DNA from: Polynucleobacter nymphae
Lineage (GTDB): Bacteria; Pseudomonadota; Gammaproteobacteria; Burkholderiales; Burkholderiaceae
DNA: 64,000 nt
Direction of reading: 5' to 3'
Assembly (NCBI RefSeq): GCF_018882155.1
Contig: NZ_JACVPA010000001.1
Span: 62,001-126,000, forward strand
Below the pieces are notes generated by a model that saw nothing but the letters and a program-made list of their open reading frames with translations, was not told the origin of the DNA and did no database searches. Of this stretch, positions 56,382 to 64,000 are shown piece by piece (position 1 is the stretch's first letter; each line of letters opens with the position of its first letter). Made by a program: the position numbers and the translations under genes.

Positions 56382-57119
56382 ATGAAAAAAGTATTAGTTG
56401 CAGTTTGTTTGACTGCATTTGCTGGTTTTAGTTATGCAGATAGCGCAGTTAAATGGGGATACGATGGCAATATCGGCCCTGCTAACTGGGGTGACTTGAG
56501 CAAGGACTTTGCAACCTGTAAAACAGGCCAAGTGCAAGCGCCTATCGATATTCAAACGAAGCAAGCCTCTAAAAATAATTCCCCAATTAAAACAAATTAC
56601 AAGGCATCAGCTGGCGAAATTTTAAATAATGGCCATACGATTCAAGTTAATCTAGCTGATGGCGGTTCTGCAAACTTAGGCGGTGCTGACTATAAGATTT
56701 TGCAATTTCATATGCACACTCCAGCAGAGGAAAAGATTGATGGCAAAAGCTTTCCATTTAATGCTCACCTAGTGCACCAGAGTGCAGATGGTAAGTTAGC
56801 TGTAATTGGCGTTCTCTTTAATGAAGGCAAAGAAAATGTAGCCCTCAAAGAGGTATTTGCCAATATGCCAACTGCCGAGGGCAAGACACCCTTGAAGACC
56901 CCATTTAATACCGGCACTATGTTGCCAAGCTCTTTAGCTTATTACAACTATGCAGGATCACTGACAACCCCGGGATGTGGTGAAGGCGTGCAGTTCTATA
57001 TTCTAAAAACTCCTGTTGAGCTCTCTAGCGCACAGCTGTCGGCATTCAAAAAGATTTTCCCAATGAATGCCCGCCCAGTAATGCCGCTAAATGGCCGCAA
57101 GATTACAGAAGGTAGTTAA
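56382..57119 (+). CDS. Alpha-class carbonic anhydrase, periplasmic
   Basis: A 245-residue enzyme interconverting CO2 and bicarbonate. Signal peptide ending near SYADS; WGYDGNIGPANWGDL and QAPIDI at the start of the mature protein; zinc ligands in ILQFHMHTPAEE (two His) and AHLVHQS (third His); GSLTTPGCGEGVQFYIL and the C-terminal NARPVMPLNGR. AGGAG five bases before the ATG fixes the start, against a longer frame from 56343. It is the first cargo gene after tRNA-Arg, suggesting acquisition. Confidence 0.93.
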   Translation: MKKVLVAVCLTAFAGFSYADSAVKWGYDGNIGPANWGDLSKDFATCKTGQVQAPIDIQTKQASKNNSPIKTNYKASAGEILNNGHTIQVNLADGGSANLGGADYKILQFHMHTPAEEKIDGKSFPFNAHLVHQSADGKLAVIGVLFNEGKENVALKEVFANMPTAEGKTPLKTPFNTGTMLPSSLAYYNYAGSLTTPGCGEGVQFYILKTPVELSSAQLSAFKKIFPMNARPVMPLNGRKITEGS

Positions 57120-57176
57120 GTTAGGGTTAAGCATCCTAGGCCCTAGTCTATTTCGCCTCAGGTAACGAGAAATACC

Positions 57177-57199
57177 AAAACCACCTTCGGGTGGTTTTT
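57177..57199 (+). terminator. Terminator after the carbonic anhydrase gene
   Basis: AAAACCACC-TTCG-GGTGG then TTTTT, the same core as the tRNA-Arg terminator at 56139. Probably a copied end brought in with the module. Confidence 0.85.
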
Positions 57200-57263
57200 C
57201 TTTGGGAGTCTGCTTTGGGTCGTAAGCCGCCACCCAACCGTCATTTAAAAGGACGCTCAAAAA

Positions 57264-57547
57264 TGTCGGTTTACCCGACAAATTCCATATCCGATTATTC
57301 AACCGCCTATAGATACCAACTGAGATCCATTACATTCCACCTGACGCCATGGTTCTCGGTGCTGATGCCACACCAAAAGCCAACACCTCGATGCCATTGT
57401 TTTTAGTGTTGTTCTAGCTCATTTTTTCAGCTTCTAAGGCGTAGGTCGCACGTTCGAATCGTGCTGGGCAGGCCAAAGGCCCGACTGGCCGATCGGATTT
57501 AGTCAAAAATCTCTTTTTATAGCGGTCCGTTGACCCGATATTGACCA
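57264..57547 (+). repeat. Direct repeat, copy A (284 bp)
   Basis: Begins with the palindrome TGTCGG-TTTAC-CCGACA and ends with ATATTGACCA. It matches copy B at 59098-59381 collinearly: the tRNA-Arg fragment starts at offset 167 in both and total length is equal. Shared blocks include ACACCAAAAGCCAACACCT and CATTCCACC. Sequence has diverged by point changes. No gene is seen in the 57120-57642 gap besides this repeat and the terminator. Confidence 0.8.
57431..57481 (+). repeat. tRNA-Arg 3' fragment, copy 1 (attachment-site-like)
   Basis: 51 bases identical to 56087-56137, starting at the first base of the anticodon loop and running through CCA plus six more bases. This is what remains after a tRNA-targeted integration. 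Followed by CGACTGGCCGAT, also seen after copies 3 and 4. Confidence 0.85.
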
Positions 57548-57642
57548 ATTTATAACAAAATCCTACAACCTTGAATTTTTTACTTTTCTAAGGCTCATAA
57601 AGGGATTAATCTAAAACCATCATTAAACCTGCAGAGGTTGTT

Positions 57643-57852
57643 ATGAGTGGAAAACATGCAATTTATGTAGTTGTGAAATCCAAAGACGGGCAGATTGAGA
57701 GCAAAGATCATGGCCTGCTGAATTTAATTAATCGCCATCACTGCGATACAACATTGGCTGAATTTCATAAAGACTGGAATGCTTATTGCCTTCATCATTT
57801 TGGTTATATATTAGAGATCGTTGATGTAGGTTACCAGTGGTCATACGAGTAA
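57643..57852 (+). CDS. Hypothetical protein of 69 residues
   Basis: Soluble small protein with a His/Cys-containing centre: LINRHHCDTTLAEFHKDWNAY and CLHHFGY. It has beta-strand-like start (HAIYVVVKSKDG) and no signal peptide. GAGG (57632-57635) lies seven bases before the ATG. Same strand as the CDGSH gene 34 bases downstream, perhaps one transcript. No family recognised. Confidence 0.6.
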   Translation: MSGKHAIYVVVKSKDGQIESKDHGLLNLINRHHCDTTLAEFHKDWNAYCLHHFGYILEIVDVGYQWSYE

Positions 57853-57886
57853 GCGCATCTATCAATAAATTGCATAGGGAGCTAGC

Positions 57887-58123
57887 ATGGAGATAAAGAC
57901 AGCTAAAAATACACCTTATCCAGTAGAGGTAGTCAAAGGCCAGACCTACTATTGGTGCAGTTGTGGCTTAAGTAATAACCAACCCTTTTGCGATGGGTCA
58001 CATCAGAGAACAGATTTAGTCCCCGAGGAATTTGTTGCATCAGAGAGCAAAACAGTTTATTTCTGTGGCTGCAAACAATCGGCTAATGGGCCGTTATGCG
58101 ATGGAACTCATAAAAGCCTATGA
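57887..58123 (+). CDS. CDGSH iron-sulfur domain protein, two motifs
   Basis: A 78-residue protein with two CDGSH-type units: CSCGLSNNQPFCDGSH and CGCKQSANGPLCDGTH. Each C-x-C ... C-x-x-x-H set binds a [2Fe-2S] cluster by three Cys and one His, as in mitoNEET relatives. Bacterial two-motif forms are thought to take part in iron or redox handling. The ATG is preceded by GGAG. A tRNA-Arg fragment begins 16 bases after the stop. Confidence 0.9.
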   Translation: MEIKTAKNTPYPVEVVKGQTYYWCSCGLSNNQPFCDGSHQRTDLVPEEFVASESKTVYFCGCKQSANGPLCDGTHKSL

Positions 58124-58138
58124 AAGAAAGCTAGTGTG

Positions 58139-58164
58139 CGTTCGAATCGTGCTGGGCAGACCAA
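58139..58164 (+). repeat. tRNA-Arg 3' fragment, copy 2 (degenerate)
   Basis: CGTTCGAATCGTGCTGGGCA and following bases match the T arm and acceptor of tRNA-Arg with one change near the end; then AACTGGCC echoes the GACTGGCC seen after other copies. Shorter and more decayed than copies 1, 3 and 4. Confidence 0.75.
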
Positions 58165-58192
58165 GCACCCAACTGGCCCTTGAGATAATATT

Positions 58193-58217
58193 AAAACCAC
58201 CTCCGGGTAGTTTTAAT
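58193..58217 (+). terminator. Degenerate copy of the tRNA-Arg terminator
   Basis: AAAACCACC-TCCG-GGTAGTTTT with one mismatch in the stem, then AATTT. It stands after fragment copy 2 at roughly the distance seen at the intact tRNA, so tRNA end and terminator were copied together. Confidence 0.5.
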
Positions 58218-58291
58218 TTGGTCATTAATCATTATTAGAGTAAGGTGAGTTCTGATTGAAGCAATCTAATTTTTAATAACCACTCCTTAAA

Positions 58292-59086
58292 GTGAGTAAA
58301 TTAATGATCCTTTATAGTGCCCCTCCATCTTATTATTCAATGATTGGTCGTTTGGCGTTAAATGCAGCGCAGATATCATTTGAAAATCATCATATGGATA
58401 TTCATGTACGTAAGGAGCAACTTGCCCCTTGGTATATTGCGCTTAACCCCCACATGACTGTACCTACTTTAGTGGATGACAAAACGATCTTGATTGATAG
58501 TCAAGATATCTTGCGCTTAGCAGCAACCCAAGCGGGCAATCAATGGCTTGATATTGATCTCAATCTAAGCCCTCAAATTGAGGCAGTAGTGAAAGCACAC
58601 TATGCAATCCCGATTGAACGCTTGACCTTTTGTAAGGCAATGCTTCATTTACCAATCTTGAAGTTTATTTTTCCACGCGCATTGGGCGGCATCATTAAGG
58701 GTCTTCAGGCTCAACTTGCAACAGCAAAAGATCCTGCTGCAGTCCAAGCAAAGATTACTTTGAACCAATCGCGGATTGCTTACTTTACTCAAGGCGCTAG
58801 CTTAAAGGAGAAGATGACATTAGAGCGTAATCGAGTGAGCGCCTATTTAGATCAATTACCAACTCTAGGCAATTTCTTATTTGGCGATAAACCTAGCTCG
58901 GCTGATATTGTTACGGCTGTTTTATTTGGACGCCTTAAAATGATTGGTGAGTATGCCTTGGTTACCAATCATGCTCGAGGACTTGTTTTAGACCAGTGGT
59001 TTAGCCGCATGCAACAACAGACCGCTTTTCAAAAATCTGACATCTGGCTGCGCTTTCAATGGTGGCGCATTTTGCTTAGAGGGTAA
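58292..59086 (+). CDS. Glutathione S-transferase-like protein
   Basis: A 264-residue protein with a thioredoxin-like N-terminal domain (LMILYSAPPSYYSMIGRLAL, then LNPHMTVPTLVDDKTILIDSQDIL, where the cis-Pro and the S/D glutathione-binding turn are visible) and a longer helical C-terminal domain with GDKPSSADIVTAVLFGRL. Activity may be glutathione transfer or peroxidase; no close subfamily recognised. GTG start at 58292, or ATG at 58304. It is a cargo gene between tRNA fragments. Confidence 0.8.
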   Translation: MSKLMILYSAPPSYYSMIGRLALNAAQISFENHHMDIHVRKEQLAPWYIALNPHMTVPTLVDDKTILIDSQDILRLAATQAGNQWLDIDLNLSPQIEAVVKAHYAIPIERLTFCKAMLHLPILKFIFPRALGGIIKGLQAQLATAKDPAAVQAKITLNQSRIAYFTQGASLKEKMTLERNRVSAYLDQLPTLGNFLFGDKPSSADIVTAVLFGRLKMIGEYALVTNHARGLVLDQWFSRMQQQTAFQKSDIWLRFQWWRILLRG

Positions 59087-59097
59087 AAGATGGTGTT

Positions 59098-59381
59098 TGT
59101 CGGTTTACCCGACAAATTTGACAGCTGACCATCCGATCACCTGTGAATGCCTGTCAATATCCACGGCATTCCACCCGACACCACGATTCTCAGTGCCTAC
59201 TGGACACCAAAAGCCAACACCTTAAAGTCATTGTCTAAGCTATTGTTTAGCCTGATTTTTAAAGCTTCTAAGGCCCAGGTCGCACGTTCGAATCGTGCTG
59301 GGCAGGCCAAAGGCCTGACTGGCCGATGAGATGACATCAAAAACCCCAATTCTATAGTGTTCAGTTGACCAAATATTGACC
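59098..59381 (+). repeat. Direct repeat, copy B (284 bp)
   Basis: Collinear with copy A at 57264, 1834 bases upstream: same TGTCGG-TTTAC-CCGACA start, tRNA-Arg fragment at offset 167, same ATATTGACCA end. The 59087-59625 gap holds this repeat, a decayed tRNA-like stretch and a terminator; I see no gene. Confidence 0.8.
59265..59315 (+). repeat. tRNA-Arg 3' fragment, copy 3
   Basis: Matches 56087-56137 except GT to CC at the anticodon-stem end (GGCCCAGG in place of GGCGTAGG). Includes T arm, acceptor and CCA, then CTGACTGGCCGATGAGAT. Confidence 0.85.
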
Positions 59382-59515
59382 ATCTTATGCGGCGCCCAGG
59401 TAGGGCGTAGGTTGATCTTGGAAGAATGCTTGCGGCCAATAACGGTCTATCGTGCAGCGAATTAAAAATCTTTGTATCCATGGTTCGATTCCATCCCGAA
59501 CCATTAAGAAACACG

Positions 59516-59539
59516 AAAATCACCTTCGGGTGGTTTTTT
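59516..59539 (+). terminator. Terminator, fourth copy of the AAACCACC-TTCG type
   Basis: AAAATCACC-TTCG-GGTGGTTTTTT; strong stem with one T-G pair and a T-run. It lies between repeat B and the outer-membrane protein gene. Confidence 0.8.
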
Positions 59540-59625
59540 CACGTTAGATTTTCTATTATTCAGTATTGAGTTTTTATAAATACAATAGTATCTTAGCAAT
59601 ATTTTTTGCACAAAATTGCAATCGT

Positions 59626-60501
59626 ATGACTTTTAAACAATCCCAATTTATCAAGTCCTTGATCCAATGTATTGGCTTAACAAGCCTTATTTTGATGACG
59701 TTCATTTACCAGCAAGCGCATGCTGACACCAGTCAACAAAGCAACCAGAATATTGCATACGATTTGAATAATCCGTTGTCTGATTTAGGTTTTACTGAGA
59801 TTCAATGGAATCATAATAGTGGGCTCGGGCAAACATCAAACCAAACGGGCTCAAGTCAGAGCATGCTGATTGCCCCCAAACTTAAATTTGATGTTTCTGA
59901 GGATTGGAAAACTATTAGCCGCGTTTATATTAATGCCTCCAAACTGCAGAATGTAAATGGCGTTAATAATGCTGGCATTGGCCCTACACAAATCGAAACG
60001 ATTTTTACTCCAAAATCAAATTCCCAAACGCTGATGGGTGTTGGCCCTTATGTACAAATTCCTGGCGGACAAAGCGGGGAGTTCGGAAGCGCCCAATACG
60101 GTGGCGGAATACGAGCTGTACTTGTGTCGCAGCCCAAACCCTGGACTTTTGGCTTATTTGCTTTTCAATCGTGGAGTTTGGGAGGACCCAAGGGGGCAGG
60201 AACTGCAGCCAGCCCTAACACTGGGACGACCAACTCCATCTCTGTTTGGCCAACCATTGCTTACGTTACCCCAAACGCCTACATTTTGTTTTTAGATAGC
60301 GAATCAACCTACAATTATGATGCCCGAAGAGGGTATAGCCCCATTAATGCTGCTGTGGGAAAAGTAACGCAATTTGGTACTACGACAGTTAATTTTATTC
60401 TTGGTATTAGATACAACGTTGGCGGATACCCTTCTACCCTCCAATATCCAGGTACTCCTCAAGGCTGGGGTCCTAGAGCGCAACTGATCTTCACTATGTA
60501 A
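59626..60501 (+). CDS. Exported outer-membrane beta-barrel-like protein
   Basis: A 291-residue protein with a signal peptide (hydrophobic SLIQCIGLTSLILMTFIYQQ, cleavage near AHADT) and a mature part of alternating polar/aromatic strands rich in Gly, Asn and Ser, ending in the aromatic strand AQLIFTM. Similar to the transporter-like barrels linked to phenol meta-cleavage clusters. LIAPKLKFDVSEDWK and GVGPYVQIPGGQSG are typical strand-turn units. Start at ATG 59626 chosen over TTG 59566. Substrate unknown; cargo between tRNA fragments 3 and 4. Confidence 0.7.
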   Translation: MTFKQSQFIKSLIQCIGLTSLILMTFIYQQAHADTSQQSNQNIAYDLNNPLSDLGFTEIQWNHNSGLGQTSNQTGSSQSMLIAPKLKFDVSEDWKTISRVYINASKLQNVNGVNNAGIGPTQIETIFTPKSNSQTLMGVGPYVQIPGGQSGEFGSAQYGGGIRAVLVSQPKPWTFGLFAFQSWSLGGPKGAGTAASPNTGTTNSISVWPTIAYVTPNAYILFLDSESTYNYDARRGYSPINAAVGKVTQFGTTTVNFILGIRYNVGGYPSTLQYPGTPQGWGPRAQLIFTM

Positions 60502-60507
60502 ACTGAA

Positions 60508-60550
60508 GCGTAGGTCGCACGTTCGAATCGTGCTGGGCAGGCCAAAGGCC
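60508..60550 (+). repeat. tRNA-Arg 3' fragment, copy 4
   Basis: 43 bases identical to the tRNA from GCGTAGG through CCA and AAAGGCC, beginning six bases after the outer-membrane gene stop, followed by CGACTGGCCGATGAGATT as after copy 3. Confidence 0.85.
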
Positions 60551-60585
60551 CGACTGGCCGATGAGATTTCTAAAGAATCTTTTTA

Positions 60586-61833
60586 TTACTTGATCAACAC
60601 AGCTGGTGAACTTGGAATACTGCCAGGTGACTTAGCCAATGCTTGAAATTGCGACAAGATGTTAATCACTAGAGTGGAGTAACCATTATTTTCCCTAGGG
60701 ATTGAGTAAGTGTTGTCGTCTAGGGCATCCATGGTTGAAAAGGTCTTACCATTTTTATTGCGATTAACTACAAATAAAGCGTAGCGGTTACTCTCATTCG
60801 TCTTCTTCGCTATCGTATCCTCAGTAGGGAGTAACGTAACTAAATACGGTGGATTTGCTAGTTGAGCATCAGTCACTTGACCTAAAAAATCATAAATATT
60901 CTTAACGGAGCGAAAGGCAAATGTAGTTTGAGGTTCTTTTGCAGGATTAGGGTTGGAATTTGCTAAGGGCTGACACAATAAATCGCTGCCGTAGTTTTTG
61001 ATAACATCATTTCTAAATTGGTTTTGTTTGATACATAATTTAAATTCAGGCGCTGACTTGATAATTTGATAGGTCGCTACCTGTGAGTTATTTGATGGTT
61101 TATTAGCAGGTATTAGTTTCATACCATGCCCGGCCAAAAGATTGACATAGCCAGCGCCATAATTTTTCTCTAATTGAGCTACTGTCATCGGCTGACCTTC
61201 GTAGGTTTCATTAAGTATTGATTGGACGTTGAGGCCGTAGCTTAATAATTGGTACATTACTTTTTGGAACTCAGGATATTCAGCTCGCAATGGATTATTA
61301 AAAAACTTTTTTTCTTGTCCGTCTGGATAGGAGACAGCGATTTCATCTACCACCATACTAAAAATAACTTCTCTTGGAATATGGTTATGTAAAAAGTATT
61401 TGGCAGCATCTAGCTGAATAGGCGTTAAAAATGGCTTCCAAAACGAGGAGTTATCCAAGGAGGATTGACTAAAGTTAAAAGAGTTTCCTACTTGCATACT
61501 TAATGAAGGAGTTACTAAACCTAAGGCTCCGCTTAAGGGCGATGCCACAAAAGGTCCGGTATTGCCAAAGGTAGCTAACGCTCCGGGGATTGTCACAATA
61601 CTTCCAGTTCCCGTGATATTGGGCATATCCAAAAAGCTTAAAGGATGATCTAAGGACGCCCGAATGATATTCGTAAAAATCAAGTCAATTTGATACTGCT
61701 CTAAAACATTGGCATATTTTTTGGACATTGCCGAAAAATCTGGTGTAATTGGGGTGGTGCAGCCCGATAACAAGATGGCTGCCAAAACGCCAATTTTGAG
61801 CAGTTTTTTTGGATTTTTGAGAAAAATGGACAT
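60586..61833 (-). CDS. Hypothetical lipoprotein
   Basis: A 415-residue exported protein with a lipoprotein signal: MSIFLKNPKKLLKIGVLAAI then LLSGC lipobox, so Cys at about 25 would be lipid-modified. No recognised domain. The mature part begins with a helix (FSAMSKKYANVLEQYQIDLI) and a glycine/serine-rich stretch, and later mixed segments with two spaced cysteines (LCIKQN and LLCQPL) that might pair. Start moved from 61917 to 61833 because the longer form buries the signal peptide. Divergent from the paralogous pair at 62001. Function unknown. Confidence 0.7.
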   Translation of the reverse strand: MSIFLKNPKKLLKIGVLAAILLSGCTTPITPDFSAMSKKYANVLEQYQIDLIFTNIIRASLDHPLSFLDMPNITGTGSIVTIPGALATFGNTGPFVASPLSGALGLVTPSLSMQVGNSFNFSQSSLDNSSFWKPFLTPIQLDAAKYFLHNHIPREVIFSMVVDEIAVSYPDGQEKKFFNNPLRAEYPEFQKVMYQLLSYGLNVQSILNETYEGQPMTVAQLEKNYGAGYVNLLAGHGMKLIPANKPSNNSQVATYQIIKSAPEFKLCIKQNQFRNDVIKNYGSDLLCQPLANSNPNPAKEPQTTFAFRSVKNIYDFLGQVTDAQLANPPYLVTLLPTEDTIAKKTNESNRYALFVVNRNKNGKTFSTMDALDDNTYSIPRENNGYSTLVINILSQFQALAKSPGSIPSSPAVLIK

Positions 61834-62000
61834 AGATAGGTAACTGAGCAGAAATATATATTCGAAGTATATTAGCAACATTGTTTTTGTGCTCTGCCAG
61901 TAGTTAGCATCAAACACTAGGCGCTTATTTGGTGCATTTTCTTTTGAGCTATATTGAAATATTACATATTATTTACTCAGCATATTTTTAAGATGCAGTT

Positions 62001-62429
62001 ATGAAAAAAGTACTAATTCTTGCAGCATTATTATTCCCAACATTTGCTATGGCAACCTCAGATGCTGCACTCTTGTTGATTGCCAACGATGGAGCGGCAG
62101 ACAAAAAGATATTAGTTGAAGATGCTGCCAAATCAAAAGTATCACCCACCCAAGGTGCCCCAGTATTCGCTGCGCCTACTATTCCTGGGGCTAAATCTTT
62201 AAGCCCCGAAAAATCGGTTGCAAAAAAAGAGGTTGAGGTCGCAAAGAAAGAAGTGGGAGCTGCAACTGCTCAAGGAAAGCCTTCAGTAGCGGTCCCGTTT
62301 GGACAACGTTATATTCCTGAGGCTGCAGAACAAAAATCTCAGGCTGTCAAAACAGATGCCCAAACAGTAAAACCGAAAGTAAACGGAAATCCACTTGATA
62401 GTGAAAGTAAGGCTGTAAAAAAGCCATAA
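62001..62429 (+). CDS. Exported low-complexity protein, paralogue 1
   Basis: A 142-residue protein with a signal peptide (MKKVLILAALLFPTFAMA) and a Lys/Ala/Val-rich mature part containing VAKKEVEVAKKEVGAA repeats, probably disordered or coiled. Near-identical signal peptide and related GAPxFAAPxxP and VAKKE segments occur in the next gene, 27 bases downstream, so the two are tandem duplicates. No known domain. Confidence 0.65.
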   Translation: MKKVLILAALLFPTFAMATSDAALLLIANDGAADKKILVEDAAKSKVSPTQGAPVFAAPTIPGAKSLSPEKSVAKKEVEVAKKEVGAATAQGKPSVAVPFGQRYIPEAAEQKSQAVKTDAQTVKPKVNGNPLDSESKAVKKP

Positions 62430-62456
62430 TCAATCAATTCAATTAAAGGAGCAGTT

Positions 62457-62957
62457 ATGAAAAAAGTGCTAATTCTTGCAGCATTGTTGTTACCTTCATT
62501 CGCCATGGCCTCAGCTGGCGCGGTTTTTAAGTTAGTCGCAAATGACGGTAAACCAGCAGAGTGGCAGAATGTAGATAGCACTCCTGGCGCCCCAACTTTT
62601 GCAGCGCCCGTTGTTCCTAATACTCCTATAGCACAAAAAGAGGCTGAAGTAGCTAAGAAAGAGCTTGGTAATGTAACTCCTAAATCAGTTGCCAAAAAAG
62701 AAGCTCAAGTAGCAGCTTCCCAGTCGGGCTTGGATACTAAGGCAAAAGAGACAAAAGCAAAGGCGAAGGTCAACAAAGTGCTCGTAGAGGATGGTTCAGC
62801 AGTACTGCGCTATTCAACTAGTGGACAAACCAGCAGTAAAGAAACAACAGCAGTAGTTGATGCAGCAACAGCACGTTCAGACCACCTTTCAAAAGAGAAA
62901 GCCACAAGACAGACGACTGCTTCAGAAGCAAAAACAAGTCTTGAAGGAAAAAAATAA
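62457..62957 (+). CDS. Exported low-complexity protein, paralogue 2
   Basis: A 166-residue relative of the previous gene: signal peptide MKKVLILAALLLPSFAMA, then GAPTFAAPVVP and AEVAKKELGN / SVAKKEAQVAA repeats; an additional Lys/Thr/Ser-rich tail follows KVLVEDGSAVLRYS. AAAGGAG lies six bases before the ATG. Interesting that LVED also occurs near the start of paralogue 1. Function unknown. Confidence 0.65.
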   Translation: MKKVLILAALLLPSFAMASAGAVFKLVANDGKPAEWQNVDSTPGAPTFAAPVVPNTPIAQKEAEVAKKELGNVTPKSVAKKEAQVAASQSGLDTKAKETKAKAKVNKVLVEDGSAVLRYSTSGQTSSKETTAVVDAATARSDHLSKEKATRQTTASEAKTSLEGKK

Positions 62958-63061
62958 AGACTTAGGGCGCTGCCATTAATATTAATTAATAGGATTGTTT
63001 AGCCGAACAGTTGTGTTTTTCGAGCAAGGCATGCCCTTTAAGGTAGATAGGATCTATTGCT

Positions 63062-64000
63062 GTGGACTTATCTAGAAGCCTTATTAATTTGCCATCATCC
63101 GAACGGCTTAATTTCTTAGATGGCATTAGGGGCTTAGCTGCTCTCATGGTTTTGCTAGAGCATGTAGTCAAAGACTTTTTAGCTTCTGTTCAGCCAATTC
63201 AATATAACTCACAATTCTTATCTTTTATTACAGATGGCCACTTTGCGGTGGCTATTTTCTTTGTTTTGTCAGGCTATGTGCTGACTGTTAGTCAAACAAA
63301 CCGCCCGCAAAGTCTAGTAACCTTATGTATAGGCCGTTACTGTCGACTAGCCATTCCTATCCTGATTACTAGCGCAATAACTTATATCTTTATGATCGCT
63401 GGCTTATTTTTTATTGCTGGGAATACTTACCAATTTACTCCAACCATTCTTGGCTTTTTAAAGTTCTCATCAGTGGATGTTTTTGTGAATTACGATATTG
63501 AAAAATCCTACAGTCCAGCCTTATGGACCATGTCAGCGGAACTATTTGGCTCTTATTTACTCTATCTCTATATTCGATTTATAGCTAGATTTGAGCGCTA
63601 TCAGCTGATATTAGCCTTAGCAATATCCATAGGCCTATTAATTTTTCAACCCTTTATTGCATGCTTCTTTATGGGCTATCTCATTATGCAATTAAATACG
63701 CGATATTTAGTTAAGGATGCTAAATGGACGGCAGTCATCTGTATCGCAGCGTTTGTATCTGTAGTCGTAATTGTGAGCTTGAGCCCATCTTTGGAAAACT
63801 GGCAGAGATCATTATTGGCATTTGTAATAGTTATTGCCATCAGTTATGCAACTATATTAAGGAAGGTTTTTTCTAATGCTCTTTTACTCTTTATTGGTAA
63901 AATTTCATTCACCTTATATTTGATCCAATTTACTGTTATTTGCACTTTATCGGCATATCTTGCTACTCAATTTAGAGATCATGATTACGTCAATGTATTC
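63062..64000 (+). CDS. Acyltransferase family 3 membrane protein (3' end outside window)
   Basis: Frame open from GTG at 63062 to the window edge (313 codons). Starts VDLSRSLINLPSSERLNFLD; the family motif LDGIRGLAALMVLLEH with its catalytic-site His comes at about residue 20-35, then FFVLSGYVLT, GRYCRLAIPILI and many hydrophobic helices with ALWTMSAELFGSYLLY. OafA/YrhL-type enzymes O-acetylate sugars or other surface molecules. AGGA lies nine bases before the GTG. Substrate not inferable. Confidence 0.85.
   Translation, partial: MDLSRSLINLPSSERLNFLDGIRGLAALMVLLEHVVKDFLASVQPIQYNSQFLSFITDGHFAVAIFFVLSGYVLTVSQTNRPQSLVTLCIGRYCRLAIPILITSAITYIFMIAGLFFIAGNTYQFTPTILGFLKFSSVDVFVNYDIEKSYSPALWTMSAELFGSYLLYLYIRFIARFERYQLILALAISIGLLIFQPFIACFFMGYLIMQLNTRYLVKDAKWTAVICIAAFVSVVVIVSLSPSLENWQRSLLAFVIVIAISYATILRKVFSNALLLFIGKISFTLYLIQFTVICTLSAYLATQFRDHDYVNVF

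Noticed and set aside
57191..57406. 71-residue frame in the gap after carbonic anhydrase
   Set aside because: It runs through a terminator and repeat A, and the matching part of repeat B does not keep the frame.
59197..59523. 108-residue minus-strand frame over repeat B
   Set aside because: It reads antisense through the tRNA-Arg fragment (typical ...PARFERATWA-like peptide) and has no homologue pattern.

Overview
The window looks like a chromosomal segment of a free-living betaproteobacterium close to Polynucleobacter (Burkholderiaceae). This rests on Burkholderiales-type gene strings (nuoN next to a Nudix gene; carA-carB-greA-DUF4149; yhbY/rlmE-ftsH-folP-glmM-pst-pho; rnhA/methyltransferase/gloB/mltD), moderate GC, compact spacing and frequent TTG/GTG starts. 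This is inference; no 16S gene is present.

Layout. 1-5.5 kb: end of the complex I operon (nuoN), a Nudix hydrolase, a DUF1178 protein, then an orphan signalling cassette: cheB, cheR and a receiver-adenylate cyclase fusion. 5.5-12.5 kb: catabolic genes (mmsA, an Old Yellow Enzyme, a Bug-type binding protein, an amidase, a tartrate/D-malate dehydrogenase) and a SprT-like protein. 12.5-21.3 kb: dnaQ behind an RND pump pair, then rnhA, a methyltransferase, gloB and mltD. 21.3-34.8 kb: mainly housekeeping genes: prpE, carAB, greA, yhbY, rlmE, ftsH, folP, glmM.

34.8-53.4 kb is the most interesting part, a phosphate-starvation region. It holds pstSCAB-phoU-phoBR, an mgtC-like gene, a DUF2252 gene, an alkaline phosphatase, ppx, a leftward block plcP-agt-dgkA-olsB, a divergent olsA-type acyltransferase, and ppk2. 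Five places carry paired 7-mers close to CTGTCAT spaced exactly 11 bp apart (PhoB boxes), in front of pstS, the phosphatase, ppx, plcP and ppk2. Together the genes suggest that low phosphate turns on Pi uptake, phosphoester scavenging, polyphosphate turnover and replacement of phospholipids by glycolipids and ornithine lipids. The lipid part is inferred from family, context and operators.

53.4-64 kb is accessory DNA: a ZnuD-like TonB receptor with a small exported partner, tRNA-Pro, tRNA-Arg(TCT), and a series of small cargo modules (alpha-carbonic anhydrase, CDGSH protein, GST-like protein, an outer-membrane protein). These are punctuated by four partial copies of the tRNA-Arg 3' half, two of them inside 284-bp collinear repeats. 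No integrase remains in view. The window ends with an unknown lipoprotein, two tandem paralogous exported proteins, and an acyltransferase-3 gene cut by the window edge.
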